NCBI RefSeq assembly: GCF_954871325.1
Contig: NC_088775.1
Span: forward strand, 86,777,561 to 86,841,560
Direction: 5' to 3'
Length of the DNA: 64,000 bases
Source: Gordionus sp. m RMFG-2023
Taxonomy: Eukaryota; Nematomorpha; Gordioida; Chordodea; Parachordodidae
The notes under the pieces are model-generated. The model saw only the letters and a list, made by a program, of their open reading frames with translations, had not been told where the DNA came from and did no database searches. Below, piece by piece: positions 1 to 13,189 of the stretch (positions are counted from its first letter, which is position 1; the number at the start of each line of letters is the position of its first letter). Position numbers and translations under genes: made by a program.

Positions 1-2640
1 TTCAGAAATGTTTTAAATCCTTAAAAATTGTGAATCGTATTTATATTTTTTAAAAACATTTAAAGGAATATTAAATGATAGAGAAGTGTGTTTAAATTGA
101 GGCCTTAAAAATAATTGGGGAAATATAGTGATAATTCTAAATTTGGAAATCTTAATATTTACCCCATTTATAAAAAAATTTATAAAAACTCAATTTTAAA
201 TATAGGAGTCTACTTACCTAGCATCAATCTATATTATTTTCAATATTGCTTTAAAATTTTTTTTTAGGATAAGTAAGATTATTAATTTTTAATAATTTTT
301 GTTTTAGTAATTTAGAAATGGGAACCCTAGGGTTAACTAGCCAATCTTGATAAATGGCTAGTTAATTTTTAACTTTTAATCCAGGCCTAAACAGTGCTTA
401 TGAATTACAATTAACTAATTGGAAAATCTTATGGTGTTGTCATTTAATGCTTATATATTTCAATTCCCATTCTTACACAATTTAGAAAGATATAAAGATT
501 ATTAATTAATGGTAAATTATTTAAAAATAAAGGCTGGCCTAAATATCTAAGAATTTTTTTTAATCCAGGATAAAGTTTTATCTAAAAATTTATCGGCCGC
601 AAGATTTTTTTAAAAAAATACAAACCCACCATTTACTTTTTGAAATAAAAGTGCCCATCCTGCAATAAAGTAACTTAGGCCCTCACCCTTTCAAAAATTT
701 ACATATTTTTTTTTAAAGCATCCAATAATAATGAGTTCTCATAAACCCCTCTTATAATGTAAAAGGAAATATTTTAAATTTATTTTTCATAGGCTCATAA
801 ATTATTAATTGGCTAGTTAATTGAGGAAAGTAAAATATTCTTAAAATATATGAATATGATAGAAAATAGTAAAATATAATGAAATTTTTTTTTATATATA
901 TTAATTATATTTTTTTATTATAATTTAATAGGAAAAAAAATTTATAAATTATTTAAAGATGTTCATTTTTTTAAACTTTATAATCTAAAAAGAATATATA
1001 ATATTTTATTATTAAAATGTAGATAATCATAGTATTATTATAATATTGATAATATAAACACTAAATTAGATGACAGACTAATAAGAATATTTGGATAGCC
1101 AAATGATTTAAAATTTTAATGACTATCCAAAAATTAGTTAAAATTTATTCAATAACTTAGCTGATACCTGAAATTGATATTATTTTATAATATAATTAAT
1201 TACACAATTATTTATACCCTATCTAAAATTACCTAATCTACTTAAAACTTTTTTTTGAATAATATAATTTATTAATTAGTACCATAAATTGAAATTGTAT
1301 TACATTCAAAAAATAATGAATAAATGTACTACTTAACCATTAATAAGATGTTTGCATCCATTCTTTGTTAATTTCTTATAATTTTAAAATTTATTGATTT
1401 AAATGCAAGTTATTTATTAATATAACTGTTATGCACATTTGCCCAATCTAAAATATTAAGGTTTGATTGTTTAAGAAAATTAGAAAATAAAAATTAATGT
1501 CAGACATTTTCTTATAATTATATTTAAACGTTAATAAAGTAAATTAAAAATAATACCTTAAGCTTATGGGTTACAGTGAACTAAGAAGAGCAATGTAAAT
1601 TATAAAATTCCCCTAATCTATATGAATTATAATAATTATTATTGTAAAGAGGAAACTCAAAATACCTAGGTTGAAAGTGCGACAGATCGCATATGCATGG
1701 TAATGAATCGCAATGCAAAAGATAGCAAATATTAGATAAATTTACTTTTTTTAATAAAACTATATTAAAATATATTAATTATATTAACCTAAATAAATAA
1801 ACAATTGAACGAGAAAAAAATATATTAATAATAATTTTTAAATTGTTTTTTTATAAAGTTGGCAAATAAAACTTTCGAAAAGCAAAGTCCGATTCTACCA
1901 TTGCTTTTATTCAAAATACAATAAACAAGACATCAAAAATTACATGTTTATATTGTTGAGAGTCTTATTAATGGCCTTTAACATATCTGCATTTAAAATA
2001 TCCAATATTACAGTACAATTTGTCCTGGAGGATTAAACCATATAAACAAGTTATTATTATGTTTGAGTTCTGGTATTAGCTAAACGCTTATGCTAATTTA
2101 TTTAAAACTAGGCACATCTTAAAACATTTTAAGGGCCATTATTCTCAGGCTTTAATGTCAGATCTTCTGAGGAGGCATGCATAATAAATCTTAAATAAAT
2201 CTTTATTAAACATTAAGCCATAAATTTATTATAACAATAAGCTAATGAGTAATGACAATACTATAACTCCTAAAAAACTTGTTAACCCCTTACCCCCCCC
2301 CCCTATTCTCGGACAAAAAAATTAAAATTCTCAAAAAAATAAATTAAATAATTAGTAAAATATAAAAGGATATAAATAAATAAGTATTAACCATGATTTT
2401 TATATATTAATTAATTTAATACTACGATTATCATTTTTTAGAATATTAAATTTAGCTATCACTCTGTAATTATGGTTTTAAATGAATAAATTTTTAATAC
2501 TTTAATGGCATAATTTAAAACAGGGTATATGATCAAATACTTCCAAATATGGTCAAATTCAATTAAATGTTTTTTATGACAATATAATTTCTATTTTAGT
2601 AAAAAATAATTTATGTATATTATTACATTTTTCTAAATTC
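1..2640. other. Gene-free AT-rich stretch with one hairpin
   Basis: No open frame of convincing length or with a recognisable motif was seen on either strand. The one tidy structure is a perfect 11-bp inverted repeat (TTAACTAGCCA / TGGCTAGTTAA) at 333-343 and 355-365. One arm recurs near 807-820, which suggests a dispersed repeat and not a functional site. Confidence 0.6.
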
Positions 2641-2649
2641 TATAATTAA

Positions 2650-3360
2650 TGTCTCGCTCTCCACGAATAGCCTTGTTCTAATTTATATTCAATCTTATCA
2701 TTTTCTTTAACTTCTTTAAATCAATCTTAGGTTATGATATAATCCTATCAATTCTGGTTGTCGAAATCTTTAATCGGATTTCTTAGATACTTCTTATAAT
2801 ATTCAAGGTGAATAAAACTCATTGAGCCCGAAATCTGATTGTTTTTTATGAAAATTACTGGTTTCTACAAATTATGGCTATTAAATATATCGCCGCTTTT
2901 ACTTCTGAAATTTATGATATCTCTTTAATATTTTGATGATCATCAATTTATAAAACGATTAATTTTTGCATTTCTTCATCAAACTCGAGTAAGATGCTCC
3001 CCTTATATTGAGGATCCAATAAATAATCAGCAATGCGGTGTGAGCATATGTATTTGGATTGTTTTCTTTTTTAAACGTATCTTTAATATTTTTTTTTTAG
3101 GTTTGTGAATTATAAGATCATGGACATGATTGTACTATGAGTTTTCTAAATTATCATCTCGTTTTTTATGTGAGCCAAGGTCAATAAGATAGCTAAATGT
3201 TTATGAATAGCTTAAAATGTTAAAATTTTTGTCCAAAATATCATTTAATATATTGGTAATTTCTCTCGGACATATACTTCTTCAACAGCAGCTTTCAGAG
3301 CTTTCTTGCATATATGAATTTGCTCATTACATTTTATTCATGATGCCCATCTTGTTTGGA
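2650..3360 (-). pseudogene. Degraded hAT transposase fragment
   Basis: Read on the minus strand, this stretch gives broken blocks typical of the middle of a hAT transposase. There is a block starting TRWASWIKC, followed by a helical KKALKAAVEEVYVREKLP segment. Further on comes HRIADYLLDPQYKGSILLEF, which matches the 'LLDPRYKG' region before the hAT dimerisation domain. Stops and frame changes interrupt it throughout, and no inverted ends were found around it, so this is an old decayed copy. The family call rests on remembered hAT protein patterns. An old retrovirus-like gene is less likely because the YLLDPQYKG block is distinctive. Confidence 0.55.
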
Positions 3361-4074
3361 TAATTCTACATAATGTAATATAAATTGGCAATTAGTAATT
3401 TTCTCAAACCATGCTTAAGTAAAATTATTATATTTTATATATTTCGATTCAATCAAATTAATAATGAGAAAAATTCTTTTTTTATATTTCAAATTGAAAT
3501 TCTGATATTTTATTATGATGATTTTATTATTTTAAATTACAATTAAATCTATGCCTTGATGATACAAATATATTAAAATAATTTGTAATTAAATTAGATT
3601 GATAAATATGCTTTAAATACATATTAATTAATTTAATCAATATAGTTATTCACCATTAAATTTTAGAATATTGACCATTTTTGACCAGTCAATTGACCGA
3701 CTTGCCAACCCTAGTTTAAAATATTGCCATTATCGAATCTTAAATTTTAATATAAAGAATGGTTTGTAGTATTACTAAACAGCTCTTGAGCCGATTTTTA
3801 AAAACGGCTAACTCAACATTATAGGCAGGAAAATATTGCCTAAGCGTCGAGATTTTGTCAATAGATGTTCAATCCTATGTACCATCTATGAGCAAAATCG
3901 TTAGGGTGCATTCACAGTAGAAAGCGACACGACAAAATAGAAATATATATAATTACCAATGACTATTCATAGTAAGCTTTTGCGACGCGCGACAATTCCG
4001 CCACATTTGTCGCATTAAACATAAAATCAAGTTACAAATCATTTTGTTTTTTTTCTATGCGACATAACTACAAT

Positions 4075-4897
4075 ATGTCCGAAAAAGAAAATTTACAAAT
4101 TTTTGAAATGCTTTTAAAATAATAAATGTTATATATACATATATATATATATATATTTAGAATATAAATAAATATTATGTTAATAATTTTTTATAGAAAA
4201 TCAATAAAGAAGATTTGATCAACTCCATCAGATACCATCAGCGACAGGTAATTAAAGAGTATATTAATTTGAAGTATTTTTCTTTTGCAGTAGAGATGGC
4301 CAAATTAATGGAAAAATTTAAGAGAATGCTTTGTGAGGGAAAACTATAGAGCCAAGGATTCAGTATACCAATTTGAAAAAAAAACAAATCCTGTTATATC
4401 TAAAATTAATGAAGCAAATATTGCTAGAGCAATGTATGAACAAATGAGTGGTAATGAAAATTATTATCAATATAAAGATGGTAAATATACTAATTATTCT
4501 TAAGATTTTATTAATACATAGCCATTGAAATCCCCTGCATAGAGACAAGTAGTGATGCTACAATTTTAAGGAATGATTCATGTTTTATATAAATAATATT
4601 CTATATATTTAGCATCACCATCTTGTATAAGATCAAATTTATCTTGCAAAATAATTAAAAAGAGGGATATTGATCAAGGTAATTTGCATCATTTGTAAAT
4701 ATATTTATAATTTTAAACTAGATCTATTTGAGCAAATTCTTGAAATAGAAAAAATAAAAGAAAATAGAATATCAACAAACTCTTGGATCAATGTTATGCT
4801 TGAGCAAACCTTTGCAAAAGGATTTGAAAGTGGAAAGAAAAAACTTATTAAAATTATTTTTGATTTATTGTTAAATTATGAAAGTGATCATGAATAA
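4075..4897 (+). pseudogene. MADF companion gene of the deleted Harbinger copy
   Basis: Comparison with the second copy (58492-59370, minus strand) gives the exon pattern. A start codon at 4075 opens a short exon (MSEKENLQIFEM). An exon with the MADF beginning EDLINSIRYH follows. Then comes a damaged middle exon, which has lost sequence after the MAKLMEKFKRM block and keeps KINEANIARAMYEQMSGN. An ASPSC exon and a C-terminal exon (DLFEQILEIEK...ESDHE) finish it. MADF domains bind DNA, and in animal Harbinger elements such a protein accompanies the transposase. This copy is internally deleted, but unlike the copy at 59 kb its ATG exon and C-terminal exons are open. Confidence 0.65.
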
Positions 4898-5049
4898 AAA
4901 ATATTATATTGCATTGTTATTATTTCTTTGAAGAGCTTTTATATTATTTTCATCATATTTAAGACACATATAATAAATAAACTTTCTTTTATTAAATAAT
5001 TACAAATCAAGATAAAAAAAAATAGAGTAATATTTTTAAAATTTATTAA

Positions 5050-5500
5050 ATTATAAAGTTATAATTGCCATGATAATTTATTTCTATAAAAATATTCAGA
5101 AAAGGCATCTCTAATATCTTTAGAAACCTTTGAGGGGTTATTTATAGATTGAGGATTCCATAAATAATTATTTTGTTTAGGATCTTAAATATCCTTGGGG
5201 TGGAGATATATGTTTTCTTTATCAATAACCAAATTATGTAATAGTGCATAAGTTTTCATAAATATAAATGTTTCGCTATTGGTGACATTGGTATCCAAGG
5301 CTCGATTAAGAATACACCATTTAGATGCCAATATGCCAAAGGTGCATTCCACCATTCTTCTGGCCTTTGAAAGGCGATGGATAGTTACATCCTGTTCCCA
5401 AATATCTAAGCAATTTTGATTATATAAAATAAAATTAATATAAACTTATCAATTTTTCTTCTACTGATGATTTTTAATAAAATGTGTTTTTTTACCATTA
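5050..5500 (-). pseudogene. Harbinger transposase C-terminal remnant
   Basis: On the minus strand this matches the last transposase exon of the element at 56536-59537. It includes the RRMVECTFGILASKW block with the catalytic glutamate and a downstream IIKTCALLHNLV-like stretch, here slightly decayed. The reading breaks near the C-terminus. Upstream, the catalytic Asp-containing exon is deleted, so the product cannot be active. Confidence 0.7.
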
Positions 5501-5801
5501 GTTTTGATTTAATATGGGTTAAAATATAATAAAAAGTTTTAATAGGAATAATTTTAAAGTTGTATAGATACCTTTTTTAAAAAAATAAAAATATGCTTGT
5601 CGCAACTACTATGAATGCTATGTCGCTTACGACGCATCAGCTGCTCTGTCGTTCAATGTCGTGTTGTGTTTGTCGTATCGCTGTCTCTCTCTACCGTGAA
5701 TGTACCCTTAGGCTTGCATATTATTTTTCTGGATAAAATATTGAGTTAGCCGTTTTTTAAAATCGGCTCAAATTAAGCCGTTTAACAACACTAATGGTTT
5801 G

Positions 5802-7881
5802 ATCAATGACATTTTAAATAATTTCTCAAATTATTTTAACCATTGTTGTATCCTTTATAGGATTAGTAGCCTTATTTCTCAAAACAATGGGAATTACGAA
5901 CAATTAATATAGTTTTAAGAACTATGAATGTAATGGAGAGAAATTACAATGAAGTAGAAAGGGGGCCCTAACAATTATTTTTATGACAGAGTTTAAAGTG
6001 CAGTTGTACGGTTAACAATTTGTATTAGAAATAAATCATAAGCCTTTGTAATCATTATTGTAATCATTATTCATCCCGACCCTAAGATTACTAGTAACGT
6101 TAACATTTAGAAATCAGAGATGGGCATTACTATTGACAGGATAACTAGCTCAAATTAAATGTCTAGTTTTAATACATATAGTCGAAGAACAAAATAGGAT
6201 TTCACCTCCATTAATGCCAATAAGAGTACAAATATAATTTTAACCTAATCCCATATTTATAGAAGTATATAGTAGAGATATATCTGGTTGGAAATGAGGA
6301 TATGATACAAGTCTGATGAAATATCTATTTCTTTTGAACCATTTTTTAACACCACATCTGATTTTATTCTAGATTTATTTCACTATTTCCCAAATTACAT
6401 CCGACATTATACCATTTCTCAACATTTATTTCTTTTATGCCGTCTTCACTAATTTTAAATAAACCCCTAACCTCTTCCCTTTCCATATCATTCTTATTTA
6501 TAATTTTATTTATTTGCCCCTGAGAATCTCCCGGGTAAATATCGGAGACTTAATTGACAATGGGGGAAAAATTAGATATAGATTATTAGATTTAGATATT
6601 AATGTTAAATTCGGGAAAAAATTTCGTACAAAAAAAATCTAACTATCCCGGACAGGAAATTAAGATTTCATTCCATGGGTCTCATTTTTCATAAAATGTT
6701 AACGGGCTCGGGTGGGAAAATTAGTAAAAAAAATTTTGTCGGGTTCACGGAAAAACACTTAATATATGGGCCGGGCTACTTGTGCAAAAAATCTTAACAC
6801 CTAATCATGTTGAGCGCGAGCCGAACTTTGTCTTATATTTGATAACATAAACTCTTTACATTGAATTCTTATGCCAAATTTTTGCTAATTGCGGGGATAA
6901 CTTTTTTTAATTAGATCATGTGATATTATTGTGTTTCCCAATTTATTAAATAATGTCCGATTTATTTATCTTTAATATCTATGGCCGTAAAATTTTTCAA
7001 AATTAAATTATATATTATATTTAAAAATTTTAGCGAAAAAGTAAAAAGGCCGTCTGCTTAGTCCTGGCCAAACAGACTTCCAACCACAATACCCTGGTTT
7101 GGCTATTTTAAGTTTATACATTAATAAAAACTGATTGTGATTTATATATTTTTTCGGTATAAATAAATGATCTTTTACGTAGTAGGTAGCCTATTTTTTT
7201 TTTAAAGACTGTTTAGAGGAATCAATTCAGATGGCTGAAAAGAGATTGTATAGAAATAAGACGAACCAGAACACGGGTTCTAAATACCTTTTTTATGGGG
7301 GAAACTTCTTGTATGTATTTGTATATCATTTTTAAAGTATATCTAAAATTTGTATATTTCTGGAAATTTTTTTTTAAAGGTGATCTGTATCTGTATTTAA
7401 GTTACTTTTTTTTCCCTTCTCTGCAGTGTATTTCTGAGACCATATTTTCCTATGAATTAAACAGATAATTAAAATATATATATTTTTTTTAGAGGTTATG
7501 ATTTAAAAGACGGTAAAACTCTAATTTTATTCTATTTCACTATCGAGTAATTAATATAGGTATTTAATTAACTAACTTACTAACTAAAACTAAATAAATT
7601 ATCAAAAATTTCCTTCTAATTTAAAAGAAGAAAAAAAAATATATAAATATTTATATAATCTTCAATTGTTTTTTTTTTGTAAAAATGACCTTTTTAAATT
7701 CTTCTTTTTTTTAGATAAAAAACTCAATGAATAATAAAAATAAAATTACGAATTTGCACAAGGAGCTACCATATTTTAATAAAGATAGTCAACTTCAGGC
7801 AGGCATGTATTCAGGAAGTTTTCATTGGGAGTAGAAACAAATTTAAAGGAATTCCACCAATATTACTAAATTTATGTATAT
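5802..7881. other. Gene-free stretch, old repeat debris
   Basis: No gene is supported. At 6530-6830 there are GC-rich islands (CCCGGG, GGGCCGGGC) between A/T runs, like the ends of the hAT-type family seen at 23756-32664. No matching ends or target duplications were found, so only a remnant is suggested. Confidence 0.45.
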
Positions 7882-8253
7882 GTTAGCGACAATATATATT
7901 TTTTTTAAAACTTTAAATCACTTTTTGAGCGCATTTTTTTTTTTAATTTTAAAAATCTGATTTTTTTTAGTAATGTAATTCCAACATGTTTGGAATGCCT
8001 ACCCCATGAATTTCAGATAATTTTGTCATAAACTTTTAAATTTTACATAATTTATATCAGTTTTTATATAGATTTTTTTTAATATAAATTATAAATGACA
8101 CAAAAGTGAATGGTAAAATTATTTACATTTCATAAGATGGGGTGTAATTCTAAACATGCTTTAATACATTTCCGGCAAAACTAGATTTTTAAATTTAAAA
8201 AATGGGCCCCAGAAAATGATCTAAAGTTGAAAAAATAACACATTGTCGCTAGC
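7882..8253. repeat. Palindromic MITE, 372 bp
   Basis: The two halves are diverged inverted copies of each other. The left half opens GTTAGCGACAAT and the right half closes ATTGTCGCTAGC. Inside, the landmarks ACATGTTTGGAAT and CACCCCAT recur in opposite orientation. The whole element could fold into one long hairpin. It sits in a run of TA dinucleotides, so a TA target duplication (Tc1/mariner-like) is possible but not provable. It has no coding capacity. Confidence 0.65.
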
Positions 8254-8293
8254 ATATATATATGTGTATATTATTTTTTTTAACGGAACTGGC

Positions 8294-8488
8294 TAGTGTT
8301 GTTAAACGGCTCGTTTTGAGCCAATTTTTAAAAATGGGTAACTCAATATTTCATCCAGAAAAATATTACCCAAGCCTGAAGATTTTGCTCATAGAAGGAA
8401 CTAACGTCTATACATATAGTATCGAAATATCGAAGCTTAGGCAATATTTTTCTAGCTAAAATATTGAGTTAGACGTTTTACAACACTA
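8294..8488. mobile_element. hAT-type MITE copy, perfect target duplication
   Basis: A 195-bp copy of the TAGTGTTGTTAAACGG family. It is flanked by the exact 8-bp duplication gaactggc (8286-8293 and 8489-8496). Its ends are long inverted repeats, including the small palindrome GGCTCGTTTTGAGCC. The frame open through this copy is fortuitous and is not called. Confidence 0.88.
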
Positions 8489-8851
8489 GAACTGGCTAAT
8501 AAATATTTTAATATATATTTTTTTTCTCATAAAATTGGCATTTTAAACTTCTTTTTAAGGCCATATGATTTTTTTTTTTTTAAATATATGATTCAAGCAT
8601 GATATTAACGAGTCTTTCCTAACATATAAATATGAAATAAATAAAATATATTCAAAACAGAAATGATTTAGTATAAATATATTACATCGAAAAAAACAAG
8701 AATTATACTAAAAAATTAATCCTGCTCTTAAAATATATATATATGTCGTATTGGGATATGGAAGGATTCGGAATCCCATCTTGAATCCCCACTAATTTAT
8801 TTATTAAAAGCGAATTGGCTAGATGACCATTAAATGAATGAAATAATATTA

Positions 8852-9009
8852 TAGTACTGTTGTAAAAAGGCTAACTCAACATTTTTATTATGCAACCCTT
8901 AAGATTTTGCTCATAGGGGGCACAACGAGGCTTGGACAATGATTTTCTGATTAAAATATTGAGTTAGCCGTTTTTAAAAATCAACTCAAATCGAACCGTA
9001 ACAACACTA
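8852..9009. mobile_element. Diverged hAT-type MITE copy
   Basis: A shorter, more decayed member of the same MITE family. It keeps GGCTAACTCAACATTTTTATT, split around the middle, a central AAGATTTTGCTCATAG, and the right end ATATTGAGTTAGCCG...CAACACTA. Flanks resemble an 8-bp duplication (ataatatt / ataatatg), with one mismatch and one extra base at the left edge. Confidence 0.7.
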
Positions 9010-9305
9010 ATAATATGTAAAATAATTTAAACATTAAAGGTTTATAAATTAACTTGAAGAATAACATATTCAAACTTAAAGAACGAGTAATTCTTTTAAA
9101 TAGATCATCGTATATAAATATGTGGAATATGTTTCAAATAAAATCGTATAATTTTCAGCCGCAGGTCGAGCAAAAGTGGGCCGTAGGGCAAAGGGGGGCC
9201 AAATATGGGGCCACAATGTCCCACGGGGCCTTTAGCCTACCAGCCCGCCTCTGGAGTCATTTAAAAACTGTGAATTATTAAAATTTAATATAAAAATGTT
9301 CTGTT

Positions 9306-10142
9306 CAGAGGAAACTCGGGTTTGGCTCCAGTTCAGCTCGGGGTTAGCAATTTTTGAATTGATAAAAAAAAATTCTATATTTAATTCATAATTAAAAAAC
9401 TAGACATAAATTTAGTAAAAAAAAATAAAATTTTTATTTTATTAATAGGCAAAATATATTTAAAAATACAAAGCATACTCATGTATTAATTTAAAATTTT
9501 TTTATTTAGATGTAATTAGCTTAATATCTTCAAAGAGTTACTTGCTCTTTCTCGATCTACGCAGTGAAAGAAGGAATTTCAGATGTGAAAAGGATCTTTC
9601 AACGCTAATCTCTATAGAATATATTTATATGAAAATAAGGGAAAATAACTTTGGTTAGAGGAATAGGAAAAATGATTTTGGAAAAGTTATATAAATCAGG
9701 GTACATAAATATATAATATTTTTCTTCTTATCCAATCTTTTAAAATAGTCAAATTCAATCATCGTTCCAATTCTTTTCTCTGCAAGTTGGCCCTTTTTTT
9801 AAAGTAATTTCTCTTGCCTTTCTTTAAGTTTTATTAATTTCGCTAAATCATCTTATACAATAACTTCATCCTAGCTATTAGATAAAATTCTATAAATTAA
9901 CAAGATGCCTTTTCGCACAAATCTATTCATCATCTTTAATATTTAAAGATTTAAACCGTTTATATTTAAATAAATTGAAAATTAAAGAAATCTCATTAAA
10001 TTATTAATATTTTTTATTTACCATTTTACTAAATGATTTTAAACAATATTCTGAAACCAGTTAAAAAATTTTCGGGTCGGGTTACAAAATTTTTCCTAAA
10101 AAACCCGGGTTTTCTTCTCCACGAATTTGGTTCGAATCCCTG
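9306..10142 (-). mobile_element. Decayed hAT element with a C-terminal transposase piece
   Basis: The left edge reads CAGAGGAAACTCGGG, and the right edge on the opposite strand reads CAGGGATTCGAACC, both hAT-like starts. Inside, on the minus strand near 9541-9606, the reading VERSFSHLKFLLSLRR followed by FEDIKLI is the conserved start of the hAT dimerisation domain. No convincing 8-bp duplication was found, and the ends do not match each other well, so the boundaries are tentative. Stops show that the coding part is dead. Confidence 0.5.
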
Positions 10143-12590
10143 CCTTTAACCCCTCGGGGGGCAATATGCGCATTTGAAATCACCAATTTAAAATCATATT
10201 TCTGCTAGTAACATGAGTTGCTTTATCTGAAACCGTCAAAATAATTAAAATTATATATATTTTTAATCATATTAATCTACTAACAACTTTAATAACATTT
10301 ATATTTGAAACAGGAGTTAATTACATATGAGAATGACATGTATTTTTTTAAAATTTATTAATGTTAAAATTTAAAAAAAAAAATAATAATAAGATTTTAT
10401 AATTTTAAAAGTCGTATAAAAATATTTAATTTTGATGATTAAAACATATTTAATAAGATGCAGTTACATACACATCAATGCAACGTTTTTCTTTTATTTA
10501 ATCATTTTTTTTAGAATAGCTACACTTCCTAATATGGCTAGTATAGTGGTTGCATTCATTACGAAACTATTTATTAAAAATTTAAAATATATTTTATATT
10601 TATTCAAAATAAAACTTTTTTTTTTTACTAAAACAATAACAAGAAATTTGTTATAAATTGACTAATCGTATATTTTAATTATATTCTACATACATATAAA
10701 ATAAATTATAGTGGTATTAATCTACATAAATAATTATTTGTGATCCTGAATTTAGATGTTCGCCTTCCAAAATGTGGTATCACATCAAGCACAAGAATTC
10801 GAAATATTGGCAAATCTCCGATGGATGACGTTTATTGATGTCATTTTCAAAAACGGGTGGTACATACACCCACGATTTCCTAGCGCTCCTCATCAATTTT
10901 CTAACCCTGATTTTCATTTTTTGAAAAGTAACGGAAATTTTTCGACGATTATTTGTTTCCGAATTTAGCGTTTTTTTTAAAGCCTTTTAAATGATAATAT
11001 AAATAATTTATATAAAAAAAAATCATGTTAATTTATAAAAATTCTTGAAATAATTTAATATAAATTTAAAATTCAACGTTCAAAACATTTTATAAAAAAG
11101 TAATTTAAAATGAAATAATTCAGTATATCAAAAATTTTTTTTATAAAACCTTAATAAGTTTTTAAACATTTTTCGCGTTCCTGGTTCGTTCTAATTCTGA
11201 AAGCGAACGAGGAAAATATTCTATTTTATAATTAATAATGATAATTTAAAAAAAAACCTTTATATATGAACTGAGAGATGGATAAGTAAAAAATAATTCA
11301 CCTTATCGGTATCGCTAATGTTAATGCTTTGTAGTGAAGACAGGGCTGAATACCCGTTGTTTCCATATCTCGCGAATGATAATTTCTGAATCACTTTGCG
11401 TTTTAGCTTAAGAAATTTCATAATTTTTTTTATTAAATATTATTTGTATAAAACAAAAAAAAAATGAAAAATAAGAATATTTTTTTATATAAAAGTAATA
11501 ATTTTAAATCATTTTGAGCCAAATATTATGGTTAGAAAGAGATAGAAATAAACAATAACGACAAAATAAATATTTTTAATATTGTTTTTTTTATCTCGAA
11601 ATATATTTTTTTAATGACCATTTTCACATTTTATTATTAATAATTTATATAAATATTTAAGAGTTTAAAACTAAAAAGTGTTTTTTTTAATTTAATTCAT
11701 TTCATTGTATATCTAATATTTAAATTTTAATTATAATTATCATATAAAAAAAATATTATTTGAAGGGAAATATTTTATAAATTTAAAAGCAAAAACAACT
11801 ATTAATGTGTTCGGTAATTATCGCCAAAAACTCATAATCATATTTAACTGCAAATGATATACTTTGTGCTTTAAATTTTATAAGTATAAAAAAAAAATTA
11901 AATATAATATAAAGTGAATGTGAATGTGTAGGACACATTATATATATTATATAATAATTTCTAGCTTATAGCTATTGTCCTTCTACAAAAACATGAACAA
12001 AATATTTACTAGCAAAATGAAAGAAATAAAACATAAAAAAATTGTGTTTTTTTTTCTTCTTTAATATAAAAAAATTTAATTTATCTTAAAAATTATGGGG
12101 TTAGCCTTTGATTTTGTTTTTATACATTTAAAATTTTAATATTTAAAGATAAATAATAAATTTTGTTATTTCATACATCATCCATCAATTTTTGTCGTTA
12201 CTCGATTTTTAAGACATTATTTATAAAAAAAAGTAACAAATATATACGTCACATCATTATATGGAATTCATGGGGATTTGGGATCATTCATGGAGAACGA
12301 TTTTTAAATTTTAAAAAAATCTCATTTGACCGGAAATGTATTTCAGTAACAATTTTGCCACGAACTTTTAAAAACAAATCCTAATTTTTAGTTATTTTTG
12401 AATGATCTGTTCATATAAATTTAGAAAAATACACAAAGGTTTACAGCGAAAGTTATCTAAAATTCATAGGGTAGGTACTTCTATATATACTGATATACAG
12501 TTCCTGATAAATTGAATTAAGAATTTTTTTAAATCGCTCTCGGTAACTGCTTTAAAATAAAGAGATTTTGAAGCCCCTTTGGTAGTATTT
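10143..12590. other. Gene-free AT-rich stretch
   Basis: Several short open frames occur here (for example about 70 codons near 10756 and 12163). They lack recognisable motifs, homologues in the window or splice context, so none is called a gene. Low-complexity A/T runs dominate. Confidence 0.5.
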
Positions 12591-12599
12591 TAATTTTTT

Positions 12600-12716
12600 T
12601 AAATATACCGTGTCCGGGCCGAATATTTTAAATCAAATAAAAAATTTCAGCCTTGTCAGGCCTGAAAATATAAAATCCTGGCCGCGCAGATAGTATTTCT
12701 ACAAGTCTCTGCTGTA
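12600..12716. repeat. Solo end of the GC-rich hAT-like family
   Basis: Read on the minus strand, this begins GCAGAGACTTGTAGAAATAC. It passes through GCGCGGCC and an A/T-rich part to GGCCCGGAC. It parallels the right end of the element at 23756-32664 (GCAGAGACTTGCAGAGGTAC...). The matching other end was not found nearby, so this is a fragment. Confidence 0.5.
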
Positions 12717-13189
12717 TCCCAATACAACACTGACATTATTATTAAATTAAATAATGAATCACATTATTATTAGATTAAATAATGAATCGTCATTATTATT
12801 AAAATTTAAAACATTTTTCTTATGTATTTAATCTTTTTTCTTTTTGGAAAAATAATAATTCATGCTTTTCCAACCGCGCGTAGTTTCATTTTAACATGTT
12901 TTCATATTTTATTTAACAATAATTTATTATATCTACTTCATACACATGCACAATAAAAAAAAACATACCCTATATTTTTATATTTAGTTTGATTAATTGT
13001 AAGCTATTACAGTAATGGCTTTCATTTTTAATTTTCCTATAAAATAAAAATATATTTCATAAATTCTTATAAATATCATGTCTTTATATTCACCTTTTTT
13101 CTCAGTCGTCAGAATATTCTCTTATTAAATTCATTTTTGCTCTTCGCTTTAACTCAAATTTCCTATTATTTAAAATCATTTGAAACTTA

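Larger units (their letters stand above)
3904..5707 (-). mobile_element. Internally deleted PIF/Harbinger transposon
   Basis: This 1804-bp element has terminal inverted repeats starting GGGTGCATTCAC (left) and GGGTACATTCAC (right). It is flanked by the 3-bp duplication TTA (3901-3903 and 5708-5710), the hallmark of PIF/Harbinger. It is a shortened, inverted relative of the element at 56536-59537. It keeps the companion (MADF) gene on the plus strand and both ends of the transposase gene on the minus strand. It lacks the segment equivalent to about 57059-57753, so most of the catalytic core is gone. It could only have moved with transposase supplied from elsewhere. Confidence 0.9.
3767..5793. 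mobile_element. hAT-type MITE split by a Harbinger insertion
   Basis: The two outer pieces (3767-3903 and 5711-5793, about 220 bp in all) belong to a dispersed MITE family. Its ends read TAGTGTTGTTAAACGG and the subterminal part reads GAGCCGATTTTTAAAAACGG. The outer edges carry a perfect 8-bp target duplication, atggtttg (3759-3766 and 5794-5801), which points to hAT-type mobilisation. The middle is filled by a Harbinger derivative with its own TTA duplication, so the MITE was here first. Other copies lie at 8294, 8852, 21567, 32285, 42354 and 47749. Confidence 0.85.

Noticed and set aside
8262-8459. 65-codon open frame
   Set aside because: It runs through the terminal repeat of a MITE and is accidental.
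10756-10968. 70-codon open frame starting MFAFQNVV
   Set aside because: No recognisable domain, splice partners or codon signal. Such frames are expected by chance at this length.
8745-12725. TTGGGATA / TATCCCAA inverted match over 4 kb
   Set aside because: Too short, with no duplication, so probably chance.
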